A stretch of DNA of 64,000 nt from Rhodanobacteraceae bacterium (GCA_016717705.1 JADKFD010000100.1:11699-75698); one strand, 5' to 3'; positions 20,665 to 31,358 are shown, counted from the stretch's first letter. Notes: a model not told the origin generated them from the letters alone. Made by a program: numbers and translations.

Positions 20665-21866
20665 AGCCTAGCGGACGAGCGCCGCAGCTTTCCACTGTTG
20701 GCGCATGCGGATCGTGCTGGCGCAGCTGCGTCACGCTGAGCTGGTACAGGCGTTCAGCCAGCAACGCCTGCCCGCGCTCGGACAGATGCACGAAATCGAA
20801 GAACAGCGACTGATCGCTGCCATCAAAGACAGTGCCGAGGTCCACCGCAGTCAGCGTCGGATCGACCGCCAGACGTTGGCGCAGGTGCGCGCTGGCCTGT
20901 CGCTGCAGGCGGACGTGGCTGGCGATCGATGCGGCGACGATGGCCGCCTCGTCGCCGCGCGGCGTGGCGCGGTCGAACAGCGTCGGTTGCCAGACGGGGA
21001 TCAGATCGATTCCATGGCGCTGCGCCAGCGCCGAGGCCTGCGTTACCTGGGTCAGGTAATGCTCGGCCGTTGCCGCCGCCAGTGCGTCGAGGGCAGCGGG
21101 CTGCGCAGCGGGCGGAGCGGACTGCAGCAGCCCGGCGATGCCTTCCAGGCGCAGCGCCCACGCGCGCAACTGCGCACCCAGTTGCCGCGAACTGTTGAAC
21201 TCGCGGCGGCGGTTTTCCTCGTTCTGCGGCAGACCGGCCTGACCCTCCTGCAGCGCGGCAAAAACGTCGTTGGCGCCGTCAAGGAAAATGGCGAGGTCCG
21301 CAGGCGGTTGCGGGCAGGCCAACGCAGACTGGAACGCCGCCAGGCTCTGCCGCGAGACGTAGCCGGACTCACCGAAGTTGAGCACGCGCACGCCAAGTTC
21401 CGGCGCGCGCTCGGCATAGATTCGCTGCAGTTGTGCGGCGAGCGTGCCCTCGTTGCGGTTGCCGGTGCCCCAGGCGGTGGAGCCGCCGAACAGCCAGATC
21501 GTGCGCAGCGGCGGCGGTCCGCGCCGGCGGCGTGACGCGGAAACCGTGGGCATCGATGTCGATGAGGTCGCCGTCGTAGGGTTTGCGCCGCCAGTAGACG
21601 TAACTCTCCCACTGCGTGTGTCGCGATGCCTGGTGTTCATTCCAGTACGCGTCGATCCAGTCGTCATCGGCCACCGCCGCAGCGCGCGAGCGTCCTGGAG
21701 CGATGGCGCCGGGCTCCAGCGTGGCCATCGGGACCGGCTTGGGCAACACCGCGCGCAGGATCTGGTCGACGACCAGCAACAGCAGCAGCGTGATGCCGAG
21801 GATCAGCCAGGCCTGGCCGAGCAGGCGCCCGGTTGCGCGCAAAGCGCCGAACGCGCGTCCGGTCAT
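20663..21866 (-). CDS. membrane-anchored SGNH/GDSL-type hydrolase (frameshifted as sequenced)
   Basis: After correction the protein is about 400 residues. It starts MTGRAFGALRATGRLLGQ and has one N-terminal transmembrane helix (AWLILGITLLLLLVVDQILR), so it is anchored facing the periplasm. The catalytic domain has block I WLFGGSTAWGTGNRNEGT (nucleophile Ser), LDGANDVF (Asn) and FDFVHLSERG (Asp-His). A one-base insertion within the CCG-rich stretch 21505-21533 shifts the frame between HGFRVTPP and LRTIWLFGG. Both halves are clearly one gene. The stop TAG is partly made by the end of the neighbouring inverted-repeat element, so the original C-terminus may have been changed. Likely an esterase or O-acyl modifier; substrate unknown. 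Confidence 0.75.
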
Positions 21867-21879
21867 GCGGCGCCACGCT

Positions 21880-21955
21880 GTAGGTCACGTTGGCCAGCAG
21901 GGCCTACGTGACAACGGGAATCGTCACGCAGGCCTTTCAGGCCAACGTGACCTAC
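21880..21955. repeat. palindromic repeat, GTAGGTCACGTTGGCC family
   Basis: GTAGGTCACGTTGGCC at 21880 is answered by GGCCAACGTGACCTAC ending 21955, with a partial copy GGCCTACGTGAC between. It lies between the start of the SGNH gene and the 3' end of sdaA. Confidence 0.7.
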
Positions 21956-21971
21956 GATGAGGTTGGCCACC

Positions 21972-23351
<1,380 letters not shown>

Positions 23352-23433
23352 GGCGCGCTTCCGGGCTCGACGCGGTGACGTCGGGGGCAGGGATTATGCT
23401 TGGCGCCAGTGACAACGGAACAAGCGATCGCGC

Positions 23434-23658
23434 ATGTCAGTCAGGTTCTACCACCGCGAGCAATGCCATTTGTGCGAGGAGGCGCTGGCGCTGCTGCATG
23501 AGGCAGGACTCGTCGGGGCGCTGACGATGATCGATATCGACAGCGATCCGGAACTGGGAGTGGCCTACGGCCTGCGGATTCCGGTGGTCGAGACTGGCGA
23601 TGGGCGGGTGCTGGAGTGGCCCTTTGACCTTGAGGCGCTGGCGGTGTTGCTGTCGTAG
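23434..23658 (+). CDS. glutaredoxin-like protein (DUF836 family)
   Basis: A 74-residue thioredoxin-fold protein. The redox motif is REQCHLCEEALALL (CxxC) at residues 10-13, and the cis-Pro loop is GLRIPVVETGDG. Members are small cytoplasmic thiol proteins of unclear substrate. It is divergent from sdaA, whose iron-sulfur cluster is oxidation-sensitive, but a functional link is only a guess. The TAG stop is contributed by the GTAGGAGCGACG repeat that follows. Confidence 0.8.
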   Translation: MSVRFYHREQCHLCEEALALLHEAGLVGALTMIDIDSDPELGVAYGLRIPVVETGDGRVLEWPFDLEALAVLLS

Positions 23659-23727
23659 GAGCGACGTGCACGTCGCGACCATCGATACCGGCGCGTCAAC
23701 GGTCGCGACGCCGGCGTCGCTCCTACA
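23655..23727. repeat. REP pair, GTAGGAGCGACG family, between convergent genes
   Basis: GTAGGAGCGACGTGCACGTC at 23655 faces the complementary CCGGCGTCGCTCCTAC ending 23726. Both flanking genes converge here and each ends with the TAG of its arm (23656-23658 on plus; 23723-23725 on minus). Confidence 0.75.
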
Positions 23728-24844
23728 TCGAGCGGCCGAGCACCTTGGCCAACGCCGCCAGCACCCGATCCACGCTGTCCGGGCTGCTGCTCGCACCCAT
23801 CAGCCCGATACGCCAGATCTTGCCGGCGAGCGCACCGAGGCCGGCGCCGATCTCGATGCTGTGCTCGTCGAGCAGGCGCTTGCGCACCGGCAGATCGTCG
23901 ACACCGGCCGGGATGCGCACCGCGTTCAGCTGCGGCAAGCGATGACGCTCGTCGACCAGCAATTCCAGACCCAATTCCTGCAAGCCGTCGCGCAGCCGCA
24001 AGTGATTGGCGCGGTGCCGCGCCCAGGCGGCCTCGAGGCCTTCTTCCTGCAGCATGAGCAGCGACTCGTGCAGCGCGTAGAGCATGTTGATCGGCGCCGT
24101 GTGGTGGTAGCTGCGGGCGCCTTCGCCCTGCCAGTAGGCCATCACCAGGCTCAGGTCCAGGAACCAGCTCTGCACCGGCGTCTTGCGCGCCTTGAGGGCC
24201 GCCACGGCGCGCTCGCCGAAGCTCAGTGGCGACAGTCCCGGCGGCGCCGACAGGCATTTCTGCGAGCCCGAATAGATCGCATCGGCGCCCCAGGCGTCGA
24301 CGTACAGCGGAATTCCGCCGAGACTGGTCACCGCATCGACGATCGCCAGCGCGCCATGCTCATGGGCCAGCTTGATCAGCGCCTGGGCGTCGGACTCGAC
24401 GCCGGTCGATGTTTCCGCGTGCACGAAAGCCAGCGCCTTGGCGCCCGGATTGGCCTTGAGCGCCGCCTCGACCTTGTTCAGATCGATCGCCGTGCCGAAA
24501 TCGTCCTGCACCATAACCGCCGTCGCGCCGACGCGGATCACGTTTTCTTTCATGCGCCCACCGAACACGCCGTTCTGGCAGACCACGACGGTCTCGCCCG
24601 GCTCGATCAGGTTGACGAAGCAGGCTTCCATCCCGGCCGAGCCCGGCGCCGAGATCGGCACCGTCAGCAGGTTCTCGGTGATGAAGGCGTAGCGCAGCAG
24701 CGCCTTCAGCTCATCCATCATGCGGACGAATTGCGGATCCAGATGACCGATCGTCGGTCGCGCCAGTGCGCCGAGGATGCGTGACGGCACATTCGATGGG
24801 CCCGGGCCCAGCAGCAGACGGTCAGGCGGGATGAAGCTGGGCAT
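23723..24844 (-). CDS. alanine/serine-glyoxylate aminotransferase family protein
   Basis: PLP-dependent class V transaminase of 373 residues. ATG 24844 with GAGGA upstream gives the classic start MPSFIPPDRLLLGPGPSNVP. Substrate and cofactor motifs: SAPGSAGMEACFVNLIEPGE, HAETSTGVES, DAVTSLGG, and the PLP lysine in YSGSQKCLSAPPGLSP. It probably moves amino groups from alanine or serine to glyoxylate, giving glycine. Length and motifs match bacterial AGXT-like enzymes. Amino-donor preference cannot be decided from sequence. The stop codon lies inside the adjacent REP. Confidence 0.9.
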   Translation of the reverse strand: MPSFIPPDRLLLGPGPSNVPSRILGALARPTIGHLDPQFVRMMDELKALLRYAFITENLLTVPISAPGSAGMEACFVNLIEPGETVVVCQNGVFGGRMKENVIRVGATAVMVQDDFGTAIDLNKVEAALKANPGAKALAFVHAETSTGVESDAQALIKLAHEHGALAIVDAVTSLGGIPLYVDAWGADAIYSGSQKCLSAPPGLSPLSFGERAVAALKARKTPVQSWFLDLSLVMAYWQGEGARSYHHTAPINMLYALHESLLMLQEEGLEAAWARHRANHLRLRDGLQELGLELLVDERHRLPQLNAVRIPAGVDDLPVRKRLLDEHSIEIGAGLGALAGKIWRIGLMGASSSPDSVDRVLAALAKVLGRSM

Positions 24845-24921
24845 GGCGGCATTCCTCGGCGGAAAGCCCGAGGGTAGCGCCGGGGCGTGCGCGGCGAAAG
24901 CACCAGATTGGAGCAAGGGCT

Positions 24922-24973
24922 CGGGAGCGGGTTTTCCCCGCGAAAGCCCTCGCGGTACAAATCCGCTCCCACA
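24922..24973. repeat. REP inverted repeat, GTGGGAGCGG family
   Basis: Arms CGGGAGCGGGTTTTCCCCGCG and its partner GCGGTACAAATCCGCTCCCA. It lies upstream of the aminotransferase and downstream of the choice-of-anchor I gene (on the same strand). Confidence 0.7.
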
Positions 24974-25087
24974 TCAAAGGCAACGATTTACGGCAGCTTT
25001 GCTGAGAGTGGCGCAGCAAGAAGCGGCGAATCCGAATGGAGCCGCCGTGCGAGCCTTTCCCGTGCCCCGTGCCCCGTGCCCTGTTGA

Positions 25088-26959
25088 TCAGTTGTATTGG
25101 CGGCGCAGCGCAACACCACCCAGCGCGATCAACATGAGGGTCAGGAGCCAGTTGCCGAGGCCGCCACCGACCGGTACCGGGATCAGGTCGAGGGCGCCAG
25201 TGATGCCGTTGATCGGCGTGCTTTGGCCTGGAAGCGCGGCGAAGCAACGATCGCCGAATTGCAGCGGGGTGTTGGCTGTCGCCGAGGTGTTGACGACCAC
25301 GTTGGCCGCAACCTGGGCGGTGCTGCCCTGGCGCGTGCAATACAGGTCCAGACCGGTCGGACAATATCCAGTCACCTGGATGCGATCGGGCGCCGACAGG
25401 TTGATCGCCGACACCGTGCAGGTCGCCACTTCGTACACACCCAGCGTCCCGCTGACCTCGTTGGCCATCAACAGCAGGGCACGTTGGGTCGGGCTCTGCG
25501 CCGGACTGATGTAGGCCACGCCCTCGGGAGAGATATCGCCACCCTGCGCACTGCTGTAGCCCAGGCGAACCGGCTGCGCCGGGTTGCTGATGTCGTAGAC
25601 AAATGCGCCGCCAATCCGTTCCAGCCCGACGAAGGCAAAGCGGCGGCCACCGACATCGCCGATGGTGATCGCTTCCGGCTCCGGACCCTTGTTGTCGCTG
25701 CGCCCATCGAAGGTCGCCGGAGCGCCTTCGGAATTGAACAGGGTCGGCACCTGCGCGGCAATGACCTGCTCGAATTCATCGCCGCTGTCATAGACCAGCG
25801 CACCGGTGGTGCCATCGAAGGCCGAGAAGGAGCGGGCGCCGAACACATAGATGGCATCGAAGTCGCCGTCGCCATTGCTGTCGCCGCTGCGGTTGGTGAC
25901 GGTCAGGCGGCCGAGGTTGGCGTTCTGCTTGAGGGTTGCGGCGGTCGGAAATGTCGTCGGATCAAGAACGTAGCCAGCCGCTCCCACGCGGACTTCTTCG
26001 CTGAAGGCCGCGTAATCGCGCGAGTCGCCCTCGTTGGCAGTGAACACGATCGGGCGACCGCTGCTGTCGCTGGTGACGGCGATGGCGTCGGGCTGGTACA
26101 TGCCCAGCACCGGGAAGTTGCGGATCGAGATGGCCTGTCCATTGCTCGCCCCATCGCGATCGGACGGGTCGAGAGCAGCGCCGGCGACATTGTGGTTCTT
26201 GAAGCCGAGCGCGAGGATACGGCTCACCGTCGCACTGGCGATGTCGATGACTGCCAGCGCGTTGGCCTCCTGCAGCGACACGTAGGCGGTGCGGCCGTCT
26301 GCAGTCACCGTGATGTACTCGGGTTCCAGATCCTGTGCGACGCTGGCGTTCAGGCCGAAAATGCGCACCGCGGCAGGCAGTTCGCTGTTGCGCGGGCCGC
26401 CGACATTGAAATCGTTGAAGCGCACCTGGCGCACGGTCGCCGCAGCGACGCCGGCACTCAAGTCGATGATCGAAACCGATCCCTCAGGGTCGCTCGTGTA
26501 GTTCGTATTGGGCTCGCCTTCGTTGGCGACCAGCGCCAGGCGACCGTCCGGCGAAAAGGTGACCATGTCCGGCAGCGCGCCGACCGGGACATTGCCAAGC
26601 AGAACGCCGGCGGTGGAATAGAACGCAACCCGGCCGTTGTTCTGCGGCGTCGCATCCTGGATGGCGACGGCGACGATGCCATTGGCGACGGCAACACTGT
26701 TGGGGCTGCCGAACTGAGCCGTGCTGACCCGCTGGACCAAGGTCGGCGCGGCCGGGTTGCTCAGGTTGATGATGTCGAAGGTGGAATTGACGCCGTTGAC
26801 GGCAAAAACCTGACGGGTCGCCGCGTCGAACGCGGAAATCTCGATTGAACCGAGTCCGAGTCCCGAACTGTAGCCGCCGATGCGCTGCAATTGCGCGGTT
26901 TGCGCCAGTGAGGCGGGCGCAAGCAGCAGCGTGGCGATGGCAATGGTCAACTGGCGCAT
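25088..26959 (-). CDS. secreted choice-of-anchor I family beta-propeller protein
   Basis: A 623-residue exported protein. The signal peptide is MRQLTIAIATLLLAPASLAQ. A YVTN/choice-of-anchor I propeller fills residues 25-500; motifs include FSPDGRLALVANEGEPNTNY, SVSIIDLSAG, FTANEGDSRDY and GRSDNKGPEPEAITIG. The C-terminal 30 residues (VPVGGGLGNWLLTLMLIAL, then GGVALRRQ) form a short motif, a transmembrane helix and a basic tail, resembling IPTL/PEP-CTERM sorting anchors. Family proteins are found with phosphatase or phytase annotations, but no metal-binding active site is evident here. Likely surface-bound; function unknown. Confidence 0.8.
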   Translation of the reverse strand: MRQLTIAIATLLLAPASLAQTAQLQRIGGYSSGLGLGSIEISAFDAATRQVFAVNGVNSTFDIINLSNPAAPTLVQRVSTAQFGSPNSVAVANGIVAVAIQDATPQNNGRVAFYSTAGVLLGNVPVGALPDMVTFSPDGRLALVANEGEPNTNYTSDPEGSVSIIDLSAGVAAATVRQVRFNDFNVGGPRNSELPAAVRIFGLNASVAQDLEPEYITVTADGRTAYVSLQEANALAVIDIASATVSRILALGFKNHNVAGAALDPSDRDGASNGQAISIRNFPVLGMYQPDAIAVTSDSSGRPIVFTANEGDSRDYAAFSEEVRVGAAGYVLDPTTFPTAATLKQNANLGRLTVTNRSGDSNGDGDFDAIYVFGARSFSAFDGTTGALVYDSGDEFEQVIAAQVPTLFNSEGAPATFDGRSDNKGPEPEAITIGDVGGRRFAFVGLERIGGAFVYDISNPAQPVRLGYSSAQGGDISPEGVAYISPAQSPTQRALLLMANEVSGTLGVYEVATCTVSAINLSAPDRIQVTGYCPTGLDLYCTRQGSTAQVAANVVVNTSATANTPLQFGDRCFAALPGQSTPINGITGALDLIPVPVGGGLGNWLLTLMLIALGGVALRRQYN

Positions 26960-27107
26960 GGGTCCGGGTCTCGATAGCGGGCAAGCAGCGGACTATCGGC
27001 ACGACATATGACATCCATGTTGCAGGCCCCATTTGTCGGCCTGTTCATTCCGTTCGTCCTGTTGCAGCATTGGCGATCCATTACTGTCCGTCGGCTGTCG
27101 CGCGCCC

Positions 27108-29582
27108 ATGCCCGAAATTCTGGTCGTCGAACGTTCGGCGACGCTATGCAACCTGCTGGAGCGCACGCTGGAGTCGGCGGGTGTGGGCATTGCCAAGCAC
27201 TTCGAGCGCTTTGGCGACGCGGTCGAGGAAATGCGCGAGCGCGTGGTGTCATCGCGCCTGCCCGCGCTGCTGGTGATCGGCATCCCCGAACGCGAGCCGG
27301 CCGAGTGCCAGGCGCTGCTGAAGATCGTCCGCGAGTTGACCGGTACCGCGTTGCCGCTGCTGATCCTCAGCCATGCGCCGCTGCCCCGGCTGGATGCCTG
27401 GCTGGAGCGGCGTGGTTCGTCGATGCGCCTGTTGTGGTCGCAGTTCTGGCAGGTGCCCGGCGCGATCAGCGAACTGGCGCCGAACCTGTTGTTCAGCACG
27501 CCGCCGGAGCGGGTGACGCCGCAAAGTCCGATGCGACTGCTGCTGGTCGACGACTCGGTCAGCGTGCGCCGCACCTATCACCAGTTGCTGACCCAGCAGG
27601 GGCTTGCGGTCGACCTTGCCGAGAGCATTGCCGAGGGCTTCGCGCGCGCGCGCGCTGGCCGCTATGACCTGATCGTGGTCGATTACTACCTGCCCGACGG
27701 CACCGGCGACCAGTTGGTGCGCAAGCTGCGCGCCGATCCGGCCACCTCGGGCGCGGTGGTGGCGCTGATCACCGCGACCTACAGCGAGGAAGTGATCCAG
27801 AAGGTGCTCGATGCCGGTGCGGTCGAGTGCCTGTTCAAGAACGAGGTGATCACCCTGACGCTGGCGCGGATCAAGGCGCTGGCGCGCTCGGTGCAGGACC
27901 GTCGCCGCATCGAAACCGAACGGCGCCAGCTGGATGGCATCCTGCGTTCGGTCGGCGACGGCGTTTATGGTCTCGACGAGACCGGCGTGGTCACTTTTGC
28001 CAATCCGACCGCGTGTCGATTGCTCGGGCAACCCGATGATTCGGCGCTGGTCGGCAAGGATGGTGGCCAGTTGCGCCTGAAGTTCCAGCGCGACGACGTG
28101 GCCGGGCGGCTGGAGACCTATTTCAACACCGCCGACGGACGCATGCTGCCCGTCGAGTGCAGCATGGTGCCGATGCTGGTGGGCGGCGAAGTGGAAGGTT
28201 CGGTCGTGGTGTTCCGCGACATCTCCGAGCGCAAGAGCGTCGAGCGCGTGCGCTGGGAACTGGATCACGACAAGCTCACCGGCTTGTCCAATCGGCGGCA
28301 TTTCCTGGCGACGCTGACCGAATCGGTGGCGCGGCGCCGCGAAGGTGGCTACAGCGCGGTGCTGTTCCTGGATATCGACCGCTACACCCAGGTGCTGGAA
28401 AACGCCGGTGAACTGGCTGGCCAGCAGCTGCTGGTCGATATCGGGCAACGGCTGCAGGCGCGTTTGCGCGGCTGCGATGCGCTGGCGCGGCTGGAGCACG
28501 ACCAGTTCGGTCTGCGCCTTGAAGATGTGCAACTGGAGCATCTGTACACGCTGGCTGACAGCCTGCGCGAGATGTTGCGCGAGGCGCGTTACACCGATCA
28601 CGCCGGGCGCGTGCTTGGAATCACCGTGTCGGTCGGCGTGGCCATCGTCAGCAAGGATTCGCCATCAGCCGAATACGTGCTGGAGAACGCCCGCCAGGCC
28701 TGCGCCCAGGCCAAGCGCCGTGGCCAGAACCAGACCCAGATCTTCGTCGTCGAAAGTGATTCGCGCATCGCCAAGGAGCTCGAAGCCGGCTGGGCGCAGC
28801 GCATCCGCGAGGCGATGAGCGAGGATCGCATCGTGCTGCTCGGACATCCGATCCTGCCGATTGCCAGTCTCGCCGACAACGGCAAGCCGGGCCGCGCCCC
28901 CGGAGAAGTGTCCGAGCAGGTTTTTGAAGTGCTGATGCGGATGGTCAATCGCGATGGCCAGTGGATCAGCCCGAGCGTGTTCGTGCCGCTGGCCGAGCGC
29001 GCCAACCTGATGCCGAAGATCGATTTGTGGGTGATTGCGCGCACGGTGCGCATCGCTACCCGCGTACCGGACCACGCGCCGGTATCCTTCGCCATCAACC
29101 TGTCCAACCAGACGCTGCAGGACGCAGAAGCGCTGGTGCACATCGAAAACACCTTCGCCAGCCACCGCGTGCGGCCCGATCGCTTCATCTTCGAGATCTC
29201 CGAGACCGGCGAGATCTACCAGTTGCACGCCGCGCGCCGTTTCATCACCCAGCTCAAGCGCTTGGGCTGCCGTTTTGCGCTGGACGACTTCGGCGCCGGC
29301 AACAACTCGCTGTCGCATCTGAAGTGGCTGCCGGTCGACCTGGTCAAGGTCAGCGGCGAGTTCGTCGCCGAACGCCAGGGTAGCGAAGTGGATCGCGCCA
29401 TGGCGATCTCGCTGACGCAGATGGCGCACTCGCTGAAGCTCAAGGTGATCGCCGAGCGTGTCGATTCGGCCAAGGCGCTGACCTGGCTGCGCGCGGCGCG
29501 CGTCGACTACGTGCAAGGTCATCTGTTTGGCGAGCCGACACGACTCGACGAGATAGATTTCGAGGCCTTGCAGGAGGCTTGA
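27108..29582 (+). CDS. receiver-PAS-degenerate GGDEF-EAL regulatory protein
   Basis: An 824-residue cytoplasmic protein starting at ATG 27108 (MPEILVVERSATLCNLLERT). Residues 1-110 look like a degenerate receiver. A second receiver (about 136-255) has LLLVDDSVSVRR and LIVVDYYLPDGTGDQ. A PAS domain follows (LRSVGDGVYGLDETGVVTFA), then a GGDEF domain whose signature is LEHDQF instead of GGDEF, so it is not expected to make cyclic di-GMP. The EAL domain has EVLMR for EALLR, INLSNQTLQD, FEISET, LDDFGAGNNSL, LVKVSGEFV and IAERVD. Most catalytic residues remain, so it may still be a phosphodiesterase or may only bind the nucleotide. No kinase is adjacent. Confidence 0.85.
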   Translation: MPEILVVERSATLCNLLERTLESAGVGIAKHFERFGDAVEEMRERVVSSRLPALLVIGIPEREPAECQALLKIVRELTGTALPLLILSHAPLPRLDAWLERRGSSMRLLWSQFWQVPGAISELAPNLLFSTPPERVTPQSPMRLLLVDDSVSVRRTYHQLLTQQGLAVDLAESIAEGFARARAGRYDLIVVDYYLPDGTGDQLVRKLRADPATSGAVVALITATYSEEVIQKVLDAGAVECLFKNEVITLTLARIKALARSVQDRRRIETERRQLDGILRSVGDGVYGLDETGVVTFANPTACRLLGQPDDSALVGKDGGQLRLKFQRDDVAGRLETYFNTADGRMLPVECSMVPMLVGGEVEGSVVVFRDISERKSVERVRWELDHDKLTGLSNRRHFLATLTESVARRREGGYSAVLFLDIDRYTQVLENAGELAGQQLLVDIGQRLQARLRGCDALARLEHDQFGLRLEDVQLEHLYTLADSLREMLREARYTDHAGRVLGITVSVGVAIVSKDSPSAEYVLENARQACAQAKRRGQNQTQIFVVESDSRIAKELEAGWAQRIREAMSEDRIVLLGHPILPIASLADNGKPGRAPGEVSEQVFEVLMRMVNRDGQWISPSVFVPLAERANLMPKIDLWVIARTVRIATRVPDHAPVSFAINLSNQTLQDAEALVHIENTFASHRVRPDRFIFEISETGEIYQLHAARRFITQLKRLGCRFALDDFGAGNNSLSHLKWLPVDLVKVSGEFVAERQGSEVDRAMAISLTQMAHSLKLKVIAERVDSAKALTWLRAARVDYVQGHLFGEPTRLDEIDFEALQEA

Positions 29583-29585
29583 GCC

Positions 29586-29670
29586 AAAGGCATCGCGCGC
29601 AAGCGCGCTCCTACAAGCTTGCCGCTGGTCCACGCAAGAATTGCAGGAGCGCGCTCGCGCGCGATGCCTT
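29586..29670. repeat. REP inverted repeat, GTAGGAGCGCGC family
   Basis: AAAGGCATCGCGCGCAAGCG at 29586 and its complement around 29645-29668 form a long stem between the EAL gene and convergent metX; the outer arms extend beyond the REP core (GGCATCGCGCGC ... GCGCGCGATGCC). Confidence 0.75.
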
Positions 29671-29691
29671 TTGATAGTCGACCAAACTCGC

Positions 29692-30786
29692 CTACAGGCG
29701 ATCCAGAAACCGCGAAATCACCGGCGCGAAGCGCGGGATGTCGACCAGGAAGGCATCGTGGCCCTGGATCGACGGCAGCGACTGGAAATCGACATCGGCG
29801 CCGGCCGCAGCCAGCGCCTCGGCCAGTTCTTCCTGTTGCTCGACCGGAAACAGGATGTCGGTGGCCACGCCGATGACCAGCGCGTGCTCGACCGCCATCT
29901 GCCGGCACGCGGCTTCGACGCTGTCGCCGTAATCGGTCAGATCGAACCAGTCCATCGCTCGCGACAGGTAAAGGTAACTGAGCGGATCGAAACCGCCGGC
30001 CCAACGCCTGGCGTGGGCATCGAGGTAGGACTCGATCTGGAATTCGCTGGCGAAGGGGTCGTCGCTGCGCTCTTGCTTCTGCCGCTCGCGGCCGAAACGT
30101 TCGCGCCATTCCTGCGGCGAGCGATAGGTGGCGACGCCGAGCTTGCGCGCCAGGCCCATGCCGGTGGCGACGTCGATGGCGTGCGCGTACTGGCCGTTGG
30201 CATAACCGGGATCGGCACGCACGATCTGCCGCTGCAGCGAGCGCAGCGCAATGGCGAAGGCCGACGAACGCGCCGCGCAGGACATCACGATCAGATTGGG
30301 AACCAGTTGCCGATGCCGCAGCGCCATCGCCTGCGCGGTCATGCCGCCCATGCTCGGGCCGACCACCGCGCGCAGGCGCTCGATGCCGAGCGCGTACGCC
30401 ACGGCGGCGGCGCCATCGGCGACGTCTTCGATGCTGATCGACGGAAAGCGCAAGCGATAAGGCAGTCCATCGTCCGGATGCGCCGAGGCCGGCCCGGTCG
30501 AACCCTTGCAACTGCCGAGCGAGTTCACGCAGACGATGAAATAGCGCTCGGTGTCGAAGCTGCGGTCGCGACCGATCATCGGCTCCCACCAACCCGGCGT
30601 CGGATCGAGCGGACCCGACGCGGCGTGCGCACTCGGCGACATGCCGGTGACGATCAGGATGGCATTGTCGCGCGCTGCGTTGAGCGTGCCCCAGGTTTCA
30701 TAGGCAATCACGCCAGCACTGATTTCACCGCCACGATGCAAGGGCATCGGCGAGGGCAGGGCGGTGTAGAGGGTGGCGCCGGGCAT
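29692..30786 (-). CDS. metX: MetX-type homoserine (or serine) O-acyltransferase
   Basis: An alpha/beta-hydrolase-fold acyltransferase of 364 residues that activates homoserine for methionine synthesis. The start is ATG 30786 (MPGATLYTALPSPMPL). The nucleophile elbow is VVGPSMGGMTAQ, the catalytic Asp is in GVATDILFPVEQQ and the His is in IQGHDAFLVD. Other family motifs are NAILIVTGMSPSAHA and VNSLGSCKGSTGP. In this lineage MetX-like proteins often use succinyl-CoA rather than acetyl-CoA, and some acylate L-serine; sequence alone does not settle this. No SAM riboswitch was recognised in the 67-base divergent region. Confidence 0.88.
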   Translation of the reverse strand: MPGATLYTALPSPMPLHRGGEISAGVIAYETWGTLNAARDNAILIVTGMSPSAHAASGPLDPTPGWWEPMIGRDRSFDTERYFIVCVNSLGSCKGSTGPASAHPDDGLPYRLRFPSISIEDVADGAAAVAYALGIERLRAVVGPSMGGMTAQAMALRHRQLVPNLIVMSCAARSSAFAIALRSLQRQIVRADPGYANGQYAHAIDVATGMGLARKLGVATYRSPQEWRERFGRERQKQERSDDPFASEFQIESYLDAHARRWAGGFDPLSYLYLSRAMDWFDLTDYGDSVEAACRQMAVEHALVIGVATDILFPVEQQEELAEALAAAGADVDFQSLPSIQGHDAFLVDIPRFAPVISRFLDRL

Positions 30787-30853
30787 GCGCAACAAACTCG
30801 ATGACGGGCGGGCATCATAACCAGAACTGCCGCTGCGTCGAGAATTCTCACCC

Positions 30854-31348
30854 GTGCATGCCAATTCGCCGGTTGTCGAAAGTGCCCAGGAAGGGCCGCA
30901 TCGACGCCTGTCCGAGGTGGTCGAGCGCCATCGCGCCCATGTCTGGCGGCAACCAATCGCCGCGCACTCGCGGCAGGCGTGGGCAACACTGCGCGACTGG
31001 CTGGCGCCACGCAGCGACTCGCCGCTGATCCTCGACTGTGGTTGCGGGACCGGCGCGAGCAGCATGGGCCTGGCGCAGCGCAATCCCGGTAGCGTAATCG
31101 TGGGTATCGATCAGTCGCTGCAGCGACTGTCGCGCCAGGGCGAGATCGGCGACGGCCTGTTGCAGTTGGCCGCCAACGCCGTGTTGCTGCGCGCCCCGCT
31201 GCAGGATTTGTGGCGCCTGCTGCGGGCAGACGGCATCCGGCCGCAGCGACAACTGCTCTGGTATCCCAATCCCTGGCCCAAGCCCGAGCACCTGCAACGA
31301 CGCTGGCACGCTCATGCGACTGCTAGCCTTGCAGCTTGCTCCTGGTGA
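30854..31348 (+). CDS. TrmB-like tRNA (guanine-N7) methyltransferase, C-terminally truncated
   Basis: This 164-residue frame starts at GTG 30854. It has a class I SAM-binding motif (ILDCGCGTGASSMGLA) and the TrmB-type substrate motif LLWYPNPWPKPEHLQRRW, but the protein stops 14 residues later with an unrelated tail (HATASLAACSW). Full-length TrmB-like proteins continue for roughly 60-80 residues past that motif and contain further catalytic and tRNA contacts. The break falls right before the response-regulator gene (31359), so a deletion joined the two. It is probably non-functional, or the substrate-binding half acts with altered specificity. Confidence 0.65.
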   Translation: MHANSPVVESAQEGPHRRLSEVVERHRAHVWRQPIAAHSRQAWATLRDWLAPRSDSPLILDCGCGTGASSMGLAQRNPGSVIVGIDQSLQRLSRQGEIGDGLLQLAANAVLLRAPLQDLWRLLRADGIRPQRQLLWYPNPWPKPEHLQRRWHAHATASLAACSW

Positions 31349-31358
31349 GGCCGAACTT

